A stretch of 64,000 bases of DNA from an uncultured Allomuricauda sp. (GTDB taxonomy: Bacteria > Bacteroidota > Bacteroidia > Flavobacteriales > Flavobacteriaceae): contig NZ_CANMOO010000002.1 of assembly GCF_947499585.1 (NCBI RefSeq), positions 620,001-684,000 of the forward strand, read 5' to 3'. This document shows, piece after piece, positions 1-8,310 of this stretch. Under the pieces are notes generated by a model. The model made no database searches. It was not told where the DNA came from and was given only the letters and a program-made list of their open reading frames with translations. Numbering within the stretch: position 1 is the first letter of the stretch; each line of letters begins with the position of its first letter. The translations under genes and the position numbers were made by a program.

Positions 1-82
1 AGTTCTTTTTCTTCGACAATATTTCAACAAGCTAAGTAGGACATTGCTCAGGATAACATTTGAAAAAGGAGTGATAAAAAAA

Positions 83-541
83 TTAATTTACATCGAGAAT
101 CTTAATCTCAGTGCCGTTGAAGCTAAACAAATCTCCTTGTTGTTTTCCCAATAAAAGTTTGCCTATTGGCGAACCTGCTGAAATACAAAAAATAGAGATA
201 TCATCCCTTTTAACCGTTCCTGCAGAAATTGCAATGAAGTAGTTAGCTGAAGTTGTTTTAATCAGGCTTCCCAAACTGATTTTTTTCGACGTTTTTTTAA
301 TATCTACCTTTTGAAGAACTCTTTTTATTTCTTCAAGCTCAAAAAGTTGTTTTCCCAGTTTCTCTTGCTCTAGCTGTACCATTGCCCTACCGGTCTCATG
401 TTTGTCTCCAGCACTGCTCTTCGTTTCGGAGTTCAGGGATTCTTGCAATGAAACACTCCTTTCCTGTAGTCTTTCTGTTCTTTTATTTAGGTAGTCCCAA
501 CAAAACTTTAAAAGTATTTCCTTCTTCATTTTCAAACTCAA
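83..541 (-). CDS. GreA/GreB-like C-terminal domain protein
   Basis: A 152-residue protein. The N-terminal ~80 residues are charged and heptad-like, consistent with a coiled coil. The C-terminal ~65 residues (KISLGSLIKTT, ISAGSPIGKLLLGK, then GTEIKILDV) resemble the FKBP-like C-terminal domain of transcript-cleavage factors GreA/GreB. Its size (GreA is ~158 residues) and two-part layout fit that fold, but I do not see the acidic tip residues well enough to claim cleavage activity. It starts 3 nt after the histidine-kinase gene ends, so it is probably cotranscribed with the kinase and regulator. A second in-frame ATG lies at 529. The role is inferred: a polymerase secondary-channel binder attached to a sigma-54 signalling operon. 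Confidence 0.65.
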   Translation of the reverse strand: MSLKMKKEILLKFCWDYLNKRTERLQERSVSLQESLNSETKSSAGDKHETGRAMVQLEQEKLGKQLFELEEIKRVLQKVDIKKTSKKISLGSLIKTTSANYFIAISAGTVKRDDISIFCISAGSPIGKLLLGKQQGDLFSFNGTEIKILDVN

Positions 542-544
542 TGG

Positions 545-1897
545 TTACGCAAAGGTTAGTCTAAAAACAGTTTCTTGATTTTGAATAGATCGAACCTTTA
601 GATTACCTCCGTGTAATTGCATTACTTGCTTGGATAGACTCAAACCAATGCCAGTGCCCTCATTCTTAGTGGTGAAAAAAGGAACAAAAATTTCATCTAT
701 TAAATCTGATGGTATTCCCGGTCCATTATCTTTTACCTCTATGTACTTTGCACCATCATTTTCAATTCCTGCAATAATATGTACTTGTCCTTTTTTTGTT
801 TCCCTAACAGATTGCAGGGCATTTTTACCAAGATTAATCAATACTTGGGTAATTTGTTTTTCGTCAATAAAAAATTCCAACTCATCAGGATTGCATTCCA
901 CATAAAAATTGGTTTGCTCGTTTTCCGGTCTGGTCGACATTAAGACCTCTATTTTCCCTAATAATTTTTTTCCACTTACTATGGTTCTATTGGGTTCAGG
1001 AACATTTAATAAACTGCGGTAGGATTGAACGAAATCCATTAGGTTTCCACCTTGCTCCTTTATTACTTCCAATCCTTTTAGTGTATTCTTAATTTGAGTT
1101 TCATCTAAACTTTTAGAAGACACTACTTTGCCATCTTTCTTATAATATTTAATTATAGAATCTGAAATTGAAGCTATTGGGGTAATCGTATTCATAATTT
1201 CATGGGTTAGCACTCTAATAAGTCTCACCCAAGATTCGGTTTCCTTTTCATCCAGCTCTTCATGAATATCCTGCACAACAACCAATATCAGTGATTTTCC
1301 GTCTAACGTAATGGGCGTAGATTTTAGCGCCAATTGTATTTGCTCCCGTTCATTGGTAAGTTGGAACAACTTCCTGTCAAAAGGTTTAAACGATTTAAAA
1401 ACCTGATACAACCCTTCATCAACCTGAGCAAGCTGCTTAATGTGATTTAAAGGTGTATAGTTCAACAATTTTTCCAAAGTAGGATTAGAAAAAAGAATGT
1501 GTCCCTTATCATTAAAGGTCATGATTCCTATGCTTGCCTGTTTTAGAATTTCTTGATAATACTGCTCCCTTATCTGTAATTGTAAATGAACTTCTTGAAT
1601 AAGACCGTTTACCCTGTTCAAACTCTGGTTGAGTTCCTTAAAAGATTTTATGGAAACTTTTTCTGGAAACCGCAACGTAAAATCCTCATTGCGGATGGCA
1701 TCAAAAAAATAAGAAATCTTGCGGTTAGTACTATTTATGAAAGCAATTAAGGAATACACTTGTGCAACAAGGAAAATGATAGAGAATGCCAAAGTAAAAT
1801 ACCATAATTTAAATACTGCAAATGCAAAAGCCAATGCTGTTAGCGTAATAAAAAACACTCTAAAAATGAGCTGTACATAAAAGTTTCTGCTCGCCAT
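545..1897 (-). CDS. NtrB/NtrY-type sensor histidine kinase
   Basis: A 450-residue membrane sensor kinase. Two hydrophobic helices occupy about residues 8-55 with almost no periplasmic loop, followed by a HAMP-like linker, a PAS domain (about 105-215) and the kinase core. The H-box is LTHEIMNTITP with the phospho-acceptor at His232. The N-box is QVLINLGKNALQS, the G1 box is VKDNGPGIP, and the F/G2 region is FVPFFTTKNEGTGIGLSLSK. The start codon overlaps the stop codon of the upstream response regulator by one base, which implies translational coupling and makes the pair cognate. The short periplasmic part suggests sensing within the membrane or through the cytoplasmic PAS domain. By position it should control the sigma-54 promoter of the divergent efflux operon. 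Confidence 0.93.
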   Translation of the reverse strand: MASRNFYVQLIFRVFFITLTALAFAFAVFKLWYFTLAFSIIFLVAQVYSLIAFINSTNRKISYFFDAIRNEDFTLRFPEKVSIKSFKELNQSLNRVNGLIQEVHLQLQIREQYYQEILKQASIGIMTFNDKGHILFSNPTLEKLLNYTPLNHIKQLAQVDEGLYQVFKSFKPFDRKLFQLTNEREQIQLALKSTPITLDGKSLILVVVQDIHEELDEKETESWVRLIRVLTHEIMNTITPIASISDSIIKYYKKDGKVVSSKSLDETQIKNTLKGLEVIKEQGGNLMDFVQSYRSLLNVPEPNRTIVSGKKLLGKIEVLMSTRPENEQTNFYVECNPDELEFFIDEKQITQVLINLGKNALQSVRETKKGQVHIIAGIENDGAKYIEVKDNGPGIPSDLIDEIFVPFFTTKNEGTGIGLSLSKQVMQLHGGNLKVRSIQNQETVFRLTFA

Positions 1898-3261
1898 TAT
1901 TTATTCTTTTTCTTCAGTTTGTTGTAAAGCGTTTGTCTGGAAATACCCAATTGATCAGCCGCTGCACTATAATTTCCATCGTGTTGGTCCAACGCTCTAG
2001 AAATCATTTGCAATTCCATTTCGTCTAAGGTTGCCGGCCCATTTTCCATGGATTGATTTGGTTTGGAATGCAACAAGAAATCCGTTGGTTTTAAAACATT
2101 TCCTTCTGAAAGGATTACGGCACGTTCCATAGTGTGTTGGAGTTCTCTCACATTTCCTGGCCATAGATATTCCATTAGTTTTTCTTGGGCCAAATTATTC
2201 ATCCGTAATCCCTTTTTATCATATTTATTTGCAAACTTTTTCAGGAAAAAGTCCGCCAAAATCATAATATCTTCTCCTCGATCTCTCAACGGGGGCACCT
2301 CAATTTGAATCGTGTTGATTCTGTACAATAAATCTTCCCTAAAAAGTCCGTCCGCAACCATCTGCTCTAAGTTGCAATTGGTAGCGCACACCAAACGAAT
2401 ATCTACATTAACCGATTTGTTGGAACCGACCCTTACCACAGATTTATTTTGAATGGACGACAATAATTTAGCTTGCATCTGAAGCGAAAGGTTTCCCATT
2501 TCATCTAAAAACAAAGTCCCTTGGTGAGCAGCTTCAAATTTGCCGGAGCGATCTTCCTTGGCATCTGTAAAAGAACCTTTTGTGTGGCCAAAAAGCTCGC
2601 TTTCAAATAGGTTTTCAGCAATGGACCCCATATCAACACCAATAAAAACCTCATCTTTTCTGGAGGATATCCGATGTACTTCGCGAGCTATCAATTCCTT
2701 ACCTGTACCGTTTTCCCCAGTTATGAGAACATTTACATCTGTTTTGGCCACTTTTCTAACCAAATTTAGAACAGAGGTCAATGCCTTGGAATTTCCTATA
2801 ATGAAATTTTTGTCATCGTTAATCACTTGCTTTAAGTTGCTTTCCTTCTTTTTAAGCTTGTGTATTTCTTCTTTGGATTTTCTGAGTTCGTATGCAGATT
2901 TTACTGTGGTCAATAACCGCTCATTGTTCCACGGTTTCAAGACAAAATCAGAAGCTCCTTGCTTTAAAGCCTTTACAGCAAGGTCTACCGCACCATAAGC
3001 GGTCATCATGATTACTGATGTGTTAGGTGATTTCTTTTTAATTTCATTCAACCAGTATAAGCCCTCATTCCCTGTGTTCACGCCGGCGGAAAAATTCATG
3101 TCCAGAAGTACAATATCAATCTTCTCCATGTTGGGGAAGGAAGAAATCTGATTTGGATTAAAAAGTGTTTCAACACTTTTATATTCAAATTGCAATAAAA
3201 TTTCTAAAGCGCTTAGTACGCTTTTATTATCATCAATGACTAGAATCTTGGCATCAATCAT
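1897..3261 (-). CDS. NtrC-family sigma-54-dependent response regulator
   Basis: A 454-residue bacterial enhancer-binding protein. The receiver domain (1-120) has Asp54 as the phospho-acceptor (VLLDMNF) and the conserved Lys in FVLKP. The AAA+ domain (about 150-390) has Walker A GENGTGKE at 182-189 and Walker B GTLFLDEMG. The sigma-54-contacting loop reads GSFTDA (229-234), a variant of GAFTGA. The C-terminal Fis-type helix-turn-helix is NYSAAADQLGISRQTLYNKL. Family knowledge says such proteins remodel the RNA polymerase-sigma-54 complex from upstream enhancers. The gene diverges from tolC-like 3465, whose upstream region holds a good -24/-12 element and tandem dyads, so the adjacent efflux operon is the obvious target. 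Confidence 0.95.
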   Translation of the reverse strand: MIDAKILVIDDNKSVLSALEILLQFEYKSVETLFNPNQISSFPNMEKIDIVLLDMNFSAGVNTGNEGLYWLNEIKKKSPNTSVIMMTAYGAVDLAVKALKQGASDFVLKPWNNERLLTTVKSAYELRKSKEEIHKLKKKESNLKQVINDDKNFIIGNSKALTSVLNLVRKVAKTDVNVLITGENGTGKELIAREVHRISSRKDEVFIGVDMGSIAENLFESELFGHTKGSFTDAKEDRSGKFEAAHQGTLFLDEMGNLSLQMQAKLLSSIQNKSVVRVGSNKSVNVDIRLVCATNCNLEQMVADGLFREDLLYRINTIQIEVPPLRDRGEDIMILADFFLKKFANKYDKKGLRMNNLAQEKLMEYLWPGNVRELQHTMERAVILSEGNVLKPTDFLLHSKPNQSMENGPATLDEMELQMISRALDQHDGNYSAAADQLGISRQTLYNKLKKKNK

Positions 3262-3322
3262 TTGACCTGTTGTTCATGTTTGATTTTAAAACTACGAATT
3301 GAGATTGTAAATTTTTAGACAG

Positions 3323-3361
3323 TGTAAAATAATTGGACATTTTTTGTATAAAAATTTTACA
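3323..3361. promoter_or_regulatory. Tandem TGT-N11-ACA dyads, candidate enhancer for the NtrC-type regulator
   Basis: Two 17-bp imperfect dyads of the form TGT-N11-ACA lie at 3323-3339 and 3345-3361. Their centres (3331 and 3353) are 22 bp apart, about two helical turns. A looser TGT...ACA dyad is at 3306-3321. Seen together, AGTGTAAAAT (3321-3330) and ATTTTACACT (3354-3363) form a perfect 10-bp inverted repeat. The sites lie about 98-120 bp upstream of the predicted sigma-54 start site, where enhancer-binding proteins usually bind as paired dimers. Confidence 0.55.
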
Positions 3362-3424
3362 CTCTTAAATTCTTTTATTGCACTGAATTGTTTTAATCAA
3401 TTGATAATTAGATGTTTAATTCTT

Positions 3425-3440
3425 TGGCACGAGAATAGCA
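3425..3440 (+). promoter_or_regulatory. Sigma-54 (-24/-12) promoter of the efflux operon
   Basis: The sequence is TGGCACGAGAATAGCA. The invariant GG (3426-3427) and GC (3438-3439) are exactly 12 bp apart, and the -24 block TGGCACG matches the consensus fully; the -12 block is TAGCA instead of TTGCA. Predicted transcription starts near 3451, about 14 nt before the ATG at 3465. A sigma-54 activator gene diverges from this region, which supports the call. Confidence 0.75.
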
Positions 3441-3464
3441 AATAGTTTGGCACAGTATTGAATT

Positions 3465-4805
3465 ATGACTTTTAAAACATACATCACAATTTTAGCTTTA
3501 TTAATTTCCTTAACCGGGTTTGGTCAAAAGACTTGGACTTTGGATGAATGTGTTTCTTATGCCGTGGAGCATAACCTTCAAGTAAAAAACACAACTCACA
3601 ATAAGGATGCGGGTAAAGAATCTTACAGACAGTCTGTAAGGGACATGTTGCCCAATGTAACCGGTTTTTCCAATTACATATATAACTCAGGTTTAATAGA
3701 AGATCCACAGACAGGTGTTCTTGTAAATAATGAGTTTTATAGTAACCGCTATAGTCTAAACGCGAATGTTGATCTCTTTCAAGGGTTTCAGAAGTTGAAT
3801 ACTATAAAGGCTACCAAATTTATATACAAAGCCACCCAAGAAGACGTGTTGCAAGAAAAGTTTCTTTTAGCTTTTAGAGTGATGAGCGCCTTTTATGATA
3901 TAAAGTTCAACGAAGGCTTGGTGACTAACTCTTTGGAACAACTAGAAATTTCGCAATCTAATTATGACCTGGTCAACAAACAAGTAGAATTGGGGGTTAT
4001 GGCCAAAGCAGATTTGTATGAAGCCGAATCTAATCTTTTGGGTGATAAGCTTTTAGTTACACAGAATGAAAATTTGTTGGCCCTAGCAAAGCTCACTCTA
4101 CTTCAAGAAATGAACCTGACTGAAGAAAATGATATACAACTACAGACCACACTTGACCCAGTGTCCACTGCCTTGAATGATGAGGTCTCTATAGATTCGA
4201 TTTATGAAGTCGCCAGAAATTTTGTTCCCCTGGTAAAATCACAAGAATTTAGGGTCTATGCTGCGAAAAAACAACTGCAAGCTACACGAGGAAGTCTGTA
4301 TCCTTCAATTTCTTTGGTTGCCGGTCTATCGACAAGGTTTTCTGAAACAAATCTTGATGACAATGATGATATCATCCCATTCTCGGATCAAATCAGTGAT
4401 AACTTTGCTCGTTTTGCCGGAGCACAAATCAATATTCCCATTAGTATGGGCTGGTCCAATCACTCAAGGGTAAAGCAACAAAAAATAGCCTATCAGCAAG
4501 CTAAAACCAATCTTGATATTCAAGAACAAGAACTATTTCAACTTTTACAACAATTGGTTCAGACCAATCAAGCTCTAATGGCAGAATACGAGCAAAGCAA
4601 CAAAAGGGTTCAAGCTCAGGAATTAGCATTCAACATAGCGCAAAAAAGGTATGAAAAGGGTCTCATTAATGCCATAGATCTTTTTCAGGCAAAAAATTTA
4701 TATGGCGTAACTCAAAATGAAAATTTACAGGTAGGCCTGCGCTTAAAAGTGAATAAAAGCACGATAGATTTCTATAACGGCTTACCTATTTTTAATCTTA
4801 ATTAA
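3465..4805 (+). CDS. TolC-family outer-membrane efflux protein
   Basis: A 446-residue protein with a signal peptide ending near residue 21 (LISLTGFGQ). The mature start KTWTLDECVSYAVEHN is the classic first helix of the outer-membrane efflux protein family. Long alternating alpha-helical stretches rich in Gln, Asn and Ala follow, and the C-terminal repeat contains EKGLINAIDLFQAKN, a typical TolC-family segment. It would form the trimeric outer-membrane and periplasmic exit duct. It is the first gene after the putative sigma-54 promoter. The adaptor gene follows after 8 nt, so the pair makes the envelope-spanning part of a tripartite ABC efflux system. Confidence 0.94.
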   Translation: MTFKTYITILALLISLTGFGQKTWTLDECVSYAVEHNLQVKNTTHNKDAGKESYRQSVRDMLPNVTGFSNYIYNSGLIEDPQTGVLVNNEFYSNRYSLNANVDLFQGFQKLNTIKATKFIYKATQEDVLQEKFLLAFRVMSAFYDIKFNEGLVTNSLEQLEISQSNYDLVNKQVELGVMAKADLYEAESNLLGDKLLVTQNENLLALAKLTLLQEMNLTEENDIQLQTTLDPVSTALNDEVSIDSIYEVARNFVPLVKSQEFRVYAAKKQLQATRGSLYPSISLVAGLSTRFSETNLDDNDDIIPFSDQISDNFARFAGAQINIPISMGWSNHSRVKQQKIAYQQAKTNLDIQEQELFQLLQQLVQTNQALMAEYEQSNKRVQAQELAFNIAQKRYEKGLINAIDLFQAKNLYGVTQNENLQVGLRLKVNKSTIDFYNGLPIFNLN

Positions 4806-4813
4806 CCACACGA

Positions 4814-6064
4814 ATGGATATACAACTGGAAAAAAGAAAAGGATTAAGACCAAAACATTATGGATACATCGCCTTAGGTGCCCTGGTCTTATTTACAGGA
4901 TGGAAGTTGCTCTTCGCAAATTCCGTATCCACTTTTCGGACAGAGAAAGAACGTCTTTCAATAGCGCAAGTAACGCAAGGAAAGTTTGATGATTACATTA
5001 CCATAAATGGCTCTGTAGCCCCAATTGCTACTATCTATATGGATGCTTATGAAGGTGGTCGTGTATCTGAAAAGTTAATTGAAGAAGGTACCATGGTCAA
5101 GAAAGGAGACATCATTCTGAAGCTGGAAAACATGATGCTTTATGAGCAGATTTTGGCCAGTGAAAGTAATTTGGCCCTTAAGCAAAATGATTTGCGCTCC
5201 ACTAAACTGACTTTTGATTCTAGACAAGTAGAAGGAAAAAGGTCTTTGGCCACGGCCGAATATGATTTGCAACGTCTTAAAAGAAACTACGAGCAAAACG
5301 AAGCGCTCTACGAGGAAGAGCTGGTTTCTAAAGAAGTGTATTTAACCGCCAAGGAAAACTATGAGTTGTCTAAAAAACAACATGACATCGTAAAGATTCA
5401 AACGGTACAGGATGATGAATTAAGAAGAACATCACTTACTGGATTGGATACGGATTTGCAGCGTATGCAAAAAACCCTGTCAATGGTTTATGAGCGTTTA
5501 GATCATTTAAATGTTAGGGCTCCAGCTGATGGTCAATTGGGGTTTTTGGATGCTGAAATAGGACAAAGCATTGCACAAGGTGAACGTATAGGTCAAATTA
5601 ATGTGCTAACGGATTTTAAAATTGAAGCAGAAATAGACGAGCACTATATAGATCGAATAAAACGAGATCTATCAGCAACATTGGAAAGAAATGGAAAAGA
5701 ATATGGTCTTCGTTTACGGAAGGTTTATCCTGAAGTAAGAAACGGAAGGTTTAAAGTGGATTTAGTTTTTACTGACAACAAACCTGAAACCATAAGAGCT
5801 GGGCAGAGCTACAATATAAAGCTGCAGCTTGGTGCTTCCAACGACGCATTATTACTGCCAAAAGGAGGTTTCTTTCAAAGTACTGGCGGGCAGTGGGTTT
5901 TTGTAGTGGGTGCAAATGAAGACGAAGCCGTAAAACGAAACATCCGTATTGGAAAACAAAACTCAAGATACTATGAGGTGTTGGAAGGTTTAGAACCAGG
6001 CGAGCAGGTAATTACCAGTAACTATGACAGTTTTGGAACTGCAGAAAGAATAGTTTTAAAATAA
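4814..6064 (+). CDS. HlyD/MacA-type periplasmic adaptor protein
   Basis: A 416-residue membrane-fusion protein. One N-terminal membrane anchor spans about residues 16-35. A lipoyl-like half-motif (GGRVSEKLIEEGTMVKKGD) comes next, then a long coiled-coil hairpin (about 110-225), the second lipoyl half (LNVRAPADGQLGFLDAEIGQ) and a beta-barrel and membrane-proximal domain containing GLEPGEQVITSN. This is the MacA/HlyD layout linking an inner-membrane ABC transporter to TolC. It lies between the TolC gene and the ATPase and permease genes, so MacAB-TolC architecture is inferred rather than RND. Confidence 0.93.
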   Translation: MDIQLEKRKGLRPKHYGYIALGALVLFTGWKLLFANSVSTFRTEKERLSIAQVTQGKFDDYITINGSVAPIATIYMDAYEGGRVSEKLIEEGTMVKKGDIILKLENMMLYEQILASESNLALKQNDLRSTKLTFDSRQVEGKRSLATAEYDLQRLKRNYEQNEALYEEELVSKEVYLTAKENYELSKKQHDIVKIQTVQDDELRRTSLTGLDTDLQRMQKTLSMVYERLDHLNVRAPADGQLGFLDAEIGQSIAQGERIGQINVLTDFKIEAEIDEHYIDRIKRDLSATLERNGKEYGLRLRKVYPEVRNGRFKVDLVFTDNKPETIRAGQSYNIKLQLGASNDALLLPKGGFFQSTGGQWVFVVGANEDEAVKRNIRIGKQNSRYYEVLEGLEPGEQVITSNYDSFGTAERIVLK

Positions 6065-6081
6065 AAGAAATACATCAAAAA

Positions 6082-6681
6082 ATGAACAAGTTATTAATGA
6101 TTTACGGATGTTTACTCATAAGCGGTACCGCCGTAGCCGAAGAACAACAAAGTACGACATTGGTTGCACAGACAACCGCTAAAACTGTCAGTACGTTTGA
6201 GCGCAATTATACAGTATTGAACAGCAATACTGAGATAATCAAAGATTCTTTTACTCTGAATTTAGATGAAATTGAGTTTATAGAAAAAGAATCAGAAATT
6301 GATTTGGGCTTTGATACCTCCAATTATCTTCCCGAGGATTTTAATCCATATGAAATCTATTTTGATTTGAATTCCATCATATATATTGAGGATGAGAACG
6401 AATTGCAATTAGATTTTGATGCCACATACAATTTGCCAGAAGGATTTGATCCTTATACGGACATCGTTGGAGTTGAGTCGATTAATTATGTAGAGGATGA
6501 AGCTATAGAATTAGGCTTTAATACGGCCCATTATCTGCCAGAGGGTTTCTCTCCATATGAAGCATATTTCGATTTAAATTCTATTGAATACATAGAAGAC
6601 GAAGGAGAAGAGATGGAAATGGACCTTGGGTTTAAGGTCATTTGTTTCAGCCTTCATAAAAACGGAATTAACGCAGATTAA
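6082..6681 (+). CDS. Secreted acidic protein with 35-residue repeats, unknown function
   Basis: A 199-residue protein of no family I can name. A signal peptide ends near residue 19 (GTAVA). From residue 61 there are three consecutive ~35-residue repeats (61-95, 96-130, 131-164) and a partial fourth (165-184). Each carries a YIEDE-like acidic segment, an LGFDT-like segment, and the core YLPEGFxPYExYFDLNSI. Repeat units are strongly Asp/Glu-rich, so the mature protein should be very acidic and periplasmic or surface-located. The gene lies 17 nt after the adaptor gene and ~100 nt before the ATPase gene, inside the efflux operon. A role as a cation-binding or substrate-binding accessory is possible but not shown. 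Confidence 0.8.
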   Translation: MNKLLMIYGCLLISGTAVAEEQQSTTLVAQTTAKTVSTFERNYTVLNSNTEIIKDSFTLNLDEIEFIEKESEIDLGFDTSNYLPEDFNPYEIYFDLNSIIYIEDENELQLDFDATYNLPEGFDPYTDIVGVESINYVEDEAIELGFNTAHYLPEGFSPYEAYFDLNSIEYIEDEGEEMEMDLGFKVICFSLHKNGINAD

Positions 6682-6782
6682 ATAAATAATAAATAGAAAT
6701 AAGGCTTAATTACAGATTTACTGAAACAAAGCGCTATAAAACAGGTCTTTAAAGAAAGTTTAAAAAAACAATAACTATTAAG

Positions 6783-7478
6783 ATGATACAAATACAGAAT
6801 CTAAAAAAGAGTTTCAAAACGGAAGAAGTGGAAACGTTGGCATTGAATGGTGTAAACCTTAATGTGGCCGAAGGAGAATTCGTAGCTATAATGGGACCAT
6901 CTGGTTGCGGAAAATCAACCTTACTAAACATCATTGGTATGCTGGACAATCCTACGGATGGAAGCTATCAATTTGCCGGACACGAAGTTGGAGGGTTACG
7001 AGAAAGCCAACGAACTCAATTACGAAAAGGAAATCTTGGTTTCGTTTTTCAAAGCTTTAACCTTATTGATGAGTTGACTGTTTATGAAAATGTGGAACTC
7101 CCTTTGATTTATTTAAAAATGAACAAAGCAGAACGCAAAGAGAACGTAAAAAGAGTGTTGGAGCGCATGAAAATTGCACATCGTGAAAAACATTTTCCAC
7201 AACAGCTTTCAGGCGGTCAACAGCAAAGGGTTGCTATATCAAGAGCAGTAGTAACAAACCCGAAATTGATTCTTGCAGATGAGCCTACGGGTAACCTGGA
7301 TTCCAAAAACGGAATTGAGGTTATGAACCTGCTCACAGAACTTAATCAAGAAGGTACAACCATTGTTATGGTTACACACTCAGATAGAGATTCCCATTAC
7401 GCGCATAGAGTCATTAACTTATTTGATGGGCAAATTGTTACAGAAAGTCAAAACAAACCTATGGGAGCAATGGTCTAA
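6783..7478 (+). CDS. ABC transporter ATP-binding protein, MacB/LolD type
   Basis: A 231-residue nucleotide-binding subunit. Walker A is GPSGCGKST (38-46), the Q-loop lies in GFVFQSFNLI, the ABC signature is LSGGQQQRVAISRA, Walker B plus D-loop is LILADEPTGNLDS, and the H-switch is VMVTHSD. All catalytic motifs are intact. Such stand-alone ATPases dimerise under FtsX/MacB permeases and drive mechanotransmission rather than classical transport. It is the canonical ATPase for the eight permeases downstream and is separated from them only by the GIN-domain gene. Confidence 0.95.
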   Translation: MIQIQNLKKSFKTEEVETLALNGVNLNVAEGEFVAIMGPSGCGKSTLLNIIGMLDNPTDGSYQFAGHEVGGLRESQRTQLRKGNLGFVFQSFNLIDELTVYENVELPLIYLKMNKAERKENVKRVLERMKIAHREKHFPQQLSGGQQQRVAISRAVVTNPKLILADEPTGNLDSKNGIEVMNLLTELNQEGTTIVMVTHSDRDSHYAHRVINLFDGQIVTESQNKPMGAMV

Positions 7479-7498
7479 GTAAAAACCGAGGAGTTTAT

Positions 7499-7531
7499 TC
7501 ATCAATCAAAAAACAAAATCATCAATCAAAA
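7499..7531 (+). repeat. 13-bp direct repeat in the leader of the GIN-domain gene
   Basis: TCATCAATCAAAA occurs at 7499-7511 and again at 7519-7531. The core ATCAATCAAAA also occurs before two permease genes (18043 and 22876), so it looks like a reused A-rich leader or translation-initiation segment in this operon. Confidence 0.5.
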
Positions 7532-7542
7532 GACGAATAGTT

Positions 7543-8307
7543 ATGAAATCATTAAAAACACAAAAGTATATTCAAAAACTGCTCATCATCGGTTTTGTTC
7601 TTTTATCTGGATATTCTTTTGGTCAACTTAAACAAGTTGCTGTTGAACGTTTTGACAAGGTCATTGTCAGCCCGCACATAGCCGTAAATTTTGTTGAAGG
7701 TGCGTCTGAGTCTGTCAATGTTCATTCAAGTACGGAGGCAATAGAAAAACTCAATATAGAAGTTGTTGGCAAGACTCTTCATCTTTACCTGGACAACGCC
7801 AAAATGGTGACAAAAAGAGAGAAAATCAAAAATGATAAATGGAAAAGCAAGCGATCCATTTACAAAGGTACCGTGGTCACTGCAACAGTTACTTATAAAA
7901 AACTAAAAGAACTTTCATTACGTGGAGAGGAAAAATTTGTTTGTGAGAGTTCAATTACTGGTCATGAACTTAGGCTTAAGCTCTATGGAGAATCAGAAGT
8001 GTATTTAAACGATGTAACCCTAGATAATCTGACTACGATTATTTATGGCGAAAGCTATTTAGAACTTAAAAAAGGTTCTGTTGGCAGACAAAAAATAACG
8101 GCTTATGGAGAAAGCACAATTAACACTTTAGAGGTAAGCACCATTGAGACCAAGATAACAGCATATGGTGAAGGCAGCTACCGAGTAGCGGTCTCAGACA
8201 GACTAAAAGTTACCGCCTATGGAGAGGCAATTATTGCCTATGAAGGTTCCCCAGAAGTAGATAGAGGAATAATAATAGGTGAAGCCGAAATTCAGAAAAT
8301 CGATTAA
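7543..8307 (+). CDS. Head GIN domain (DUF2807-like) secreted protein
   Basis: A 254-residue protein with a signal peptide ending near YSFGQ (residue ~28). The opening FDKVIVSPHIAVNFVEG and the repeated turn motifs TAYGES, TAYGEG and TAYGEA mark a right-handed beta-helix of the DUF2807 (putative auto-transporter adhesin, head GIN domain) family common in Bacteroidota. It should be exported to the periplasm or cell surface. The start is supported by an A-rich leader. The first permease begins only 3 nt after its stop codon, so it is firmly in the efflux operon. Its biochemical role is unknown. Confidence 0.85.
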   Translation: MKSLKTQKYIQKLLIIGFVLLSGYSFGQLKQVAVERFDKVIVSPHIAVNFVEGASESVNVHSSTEAIEKLNIEVVGKTLHLYLDNAKMVTKREKIKNDKWKSKRSIYKGTVVTATVTYKKLKELSLRGEEKFVCESSITGHELRLKLYGESEVYLNDVTLDNLTTIIYGESYLELKKGSVGRQKITAYGESTINTLEVSTIETKITAYGEGSYRVAVSDRLKVTAYGEAIIAYEGSPEVDRGIIIGEAEIQKID

Positions 8308-8310
8308 ATC

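Noticed and set aside
1-82. Possible feature at the window start
   Set aside because: The 82 bases downstream of the GreA-like gene show no hairpin, gene or repeat that I can support.
3448-3463. Second TGGCAC (TGGCACAGTATTGAA) as another sigma-54 promoter
   Set aside because: The GC doublet expected 12 bp downstream is missing (AA), and transcription would begin inside the TolC gene.
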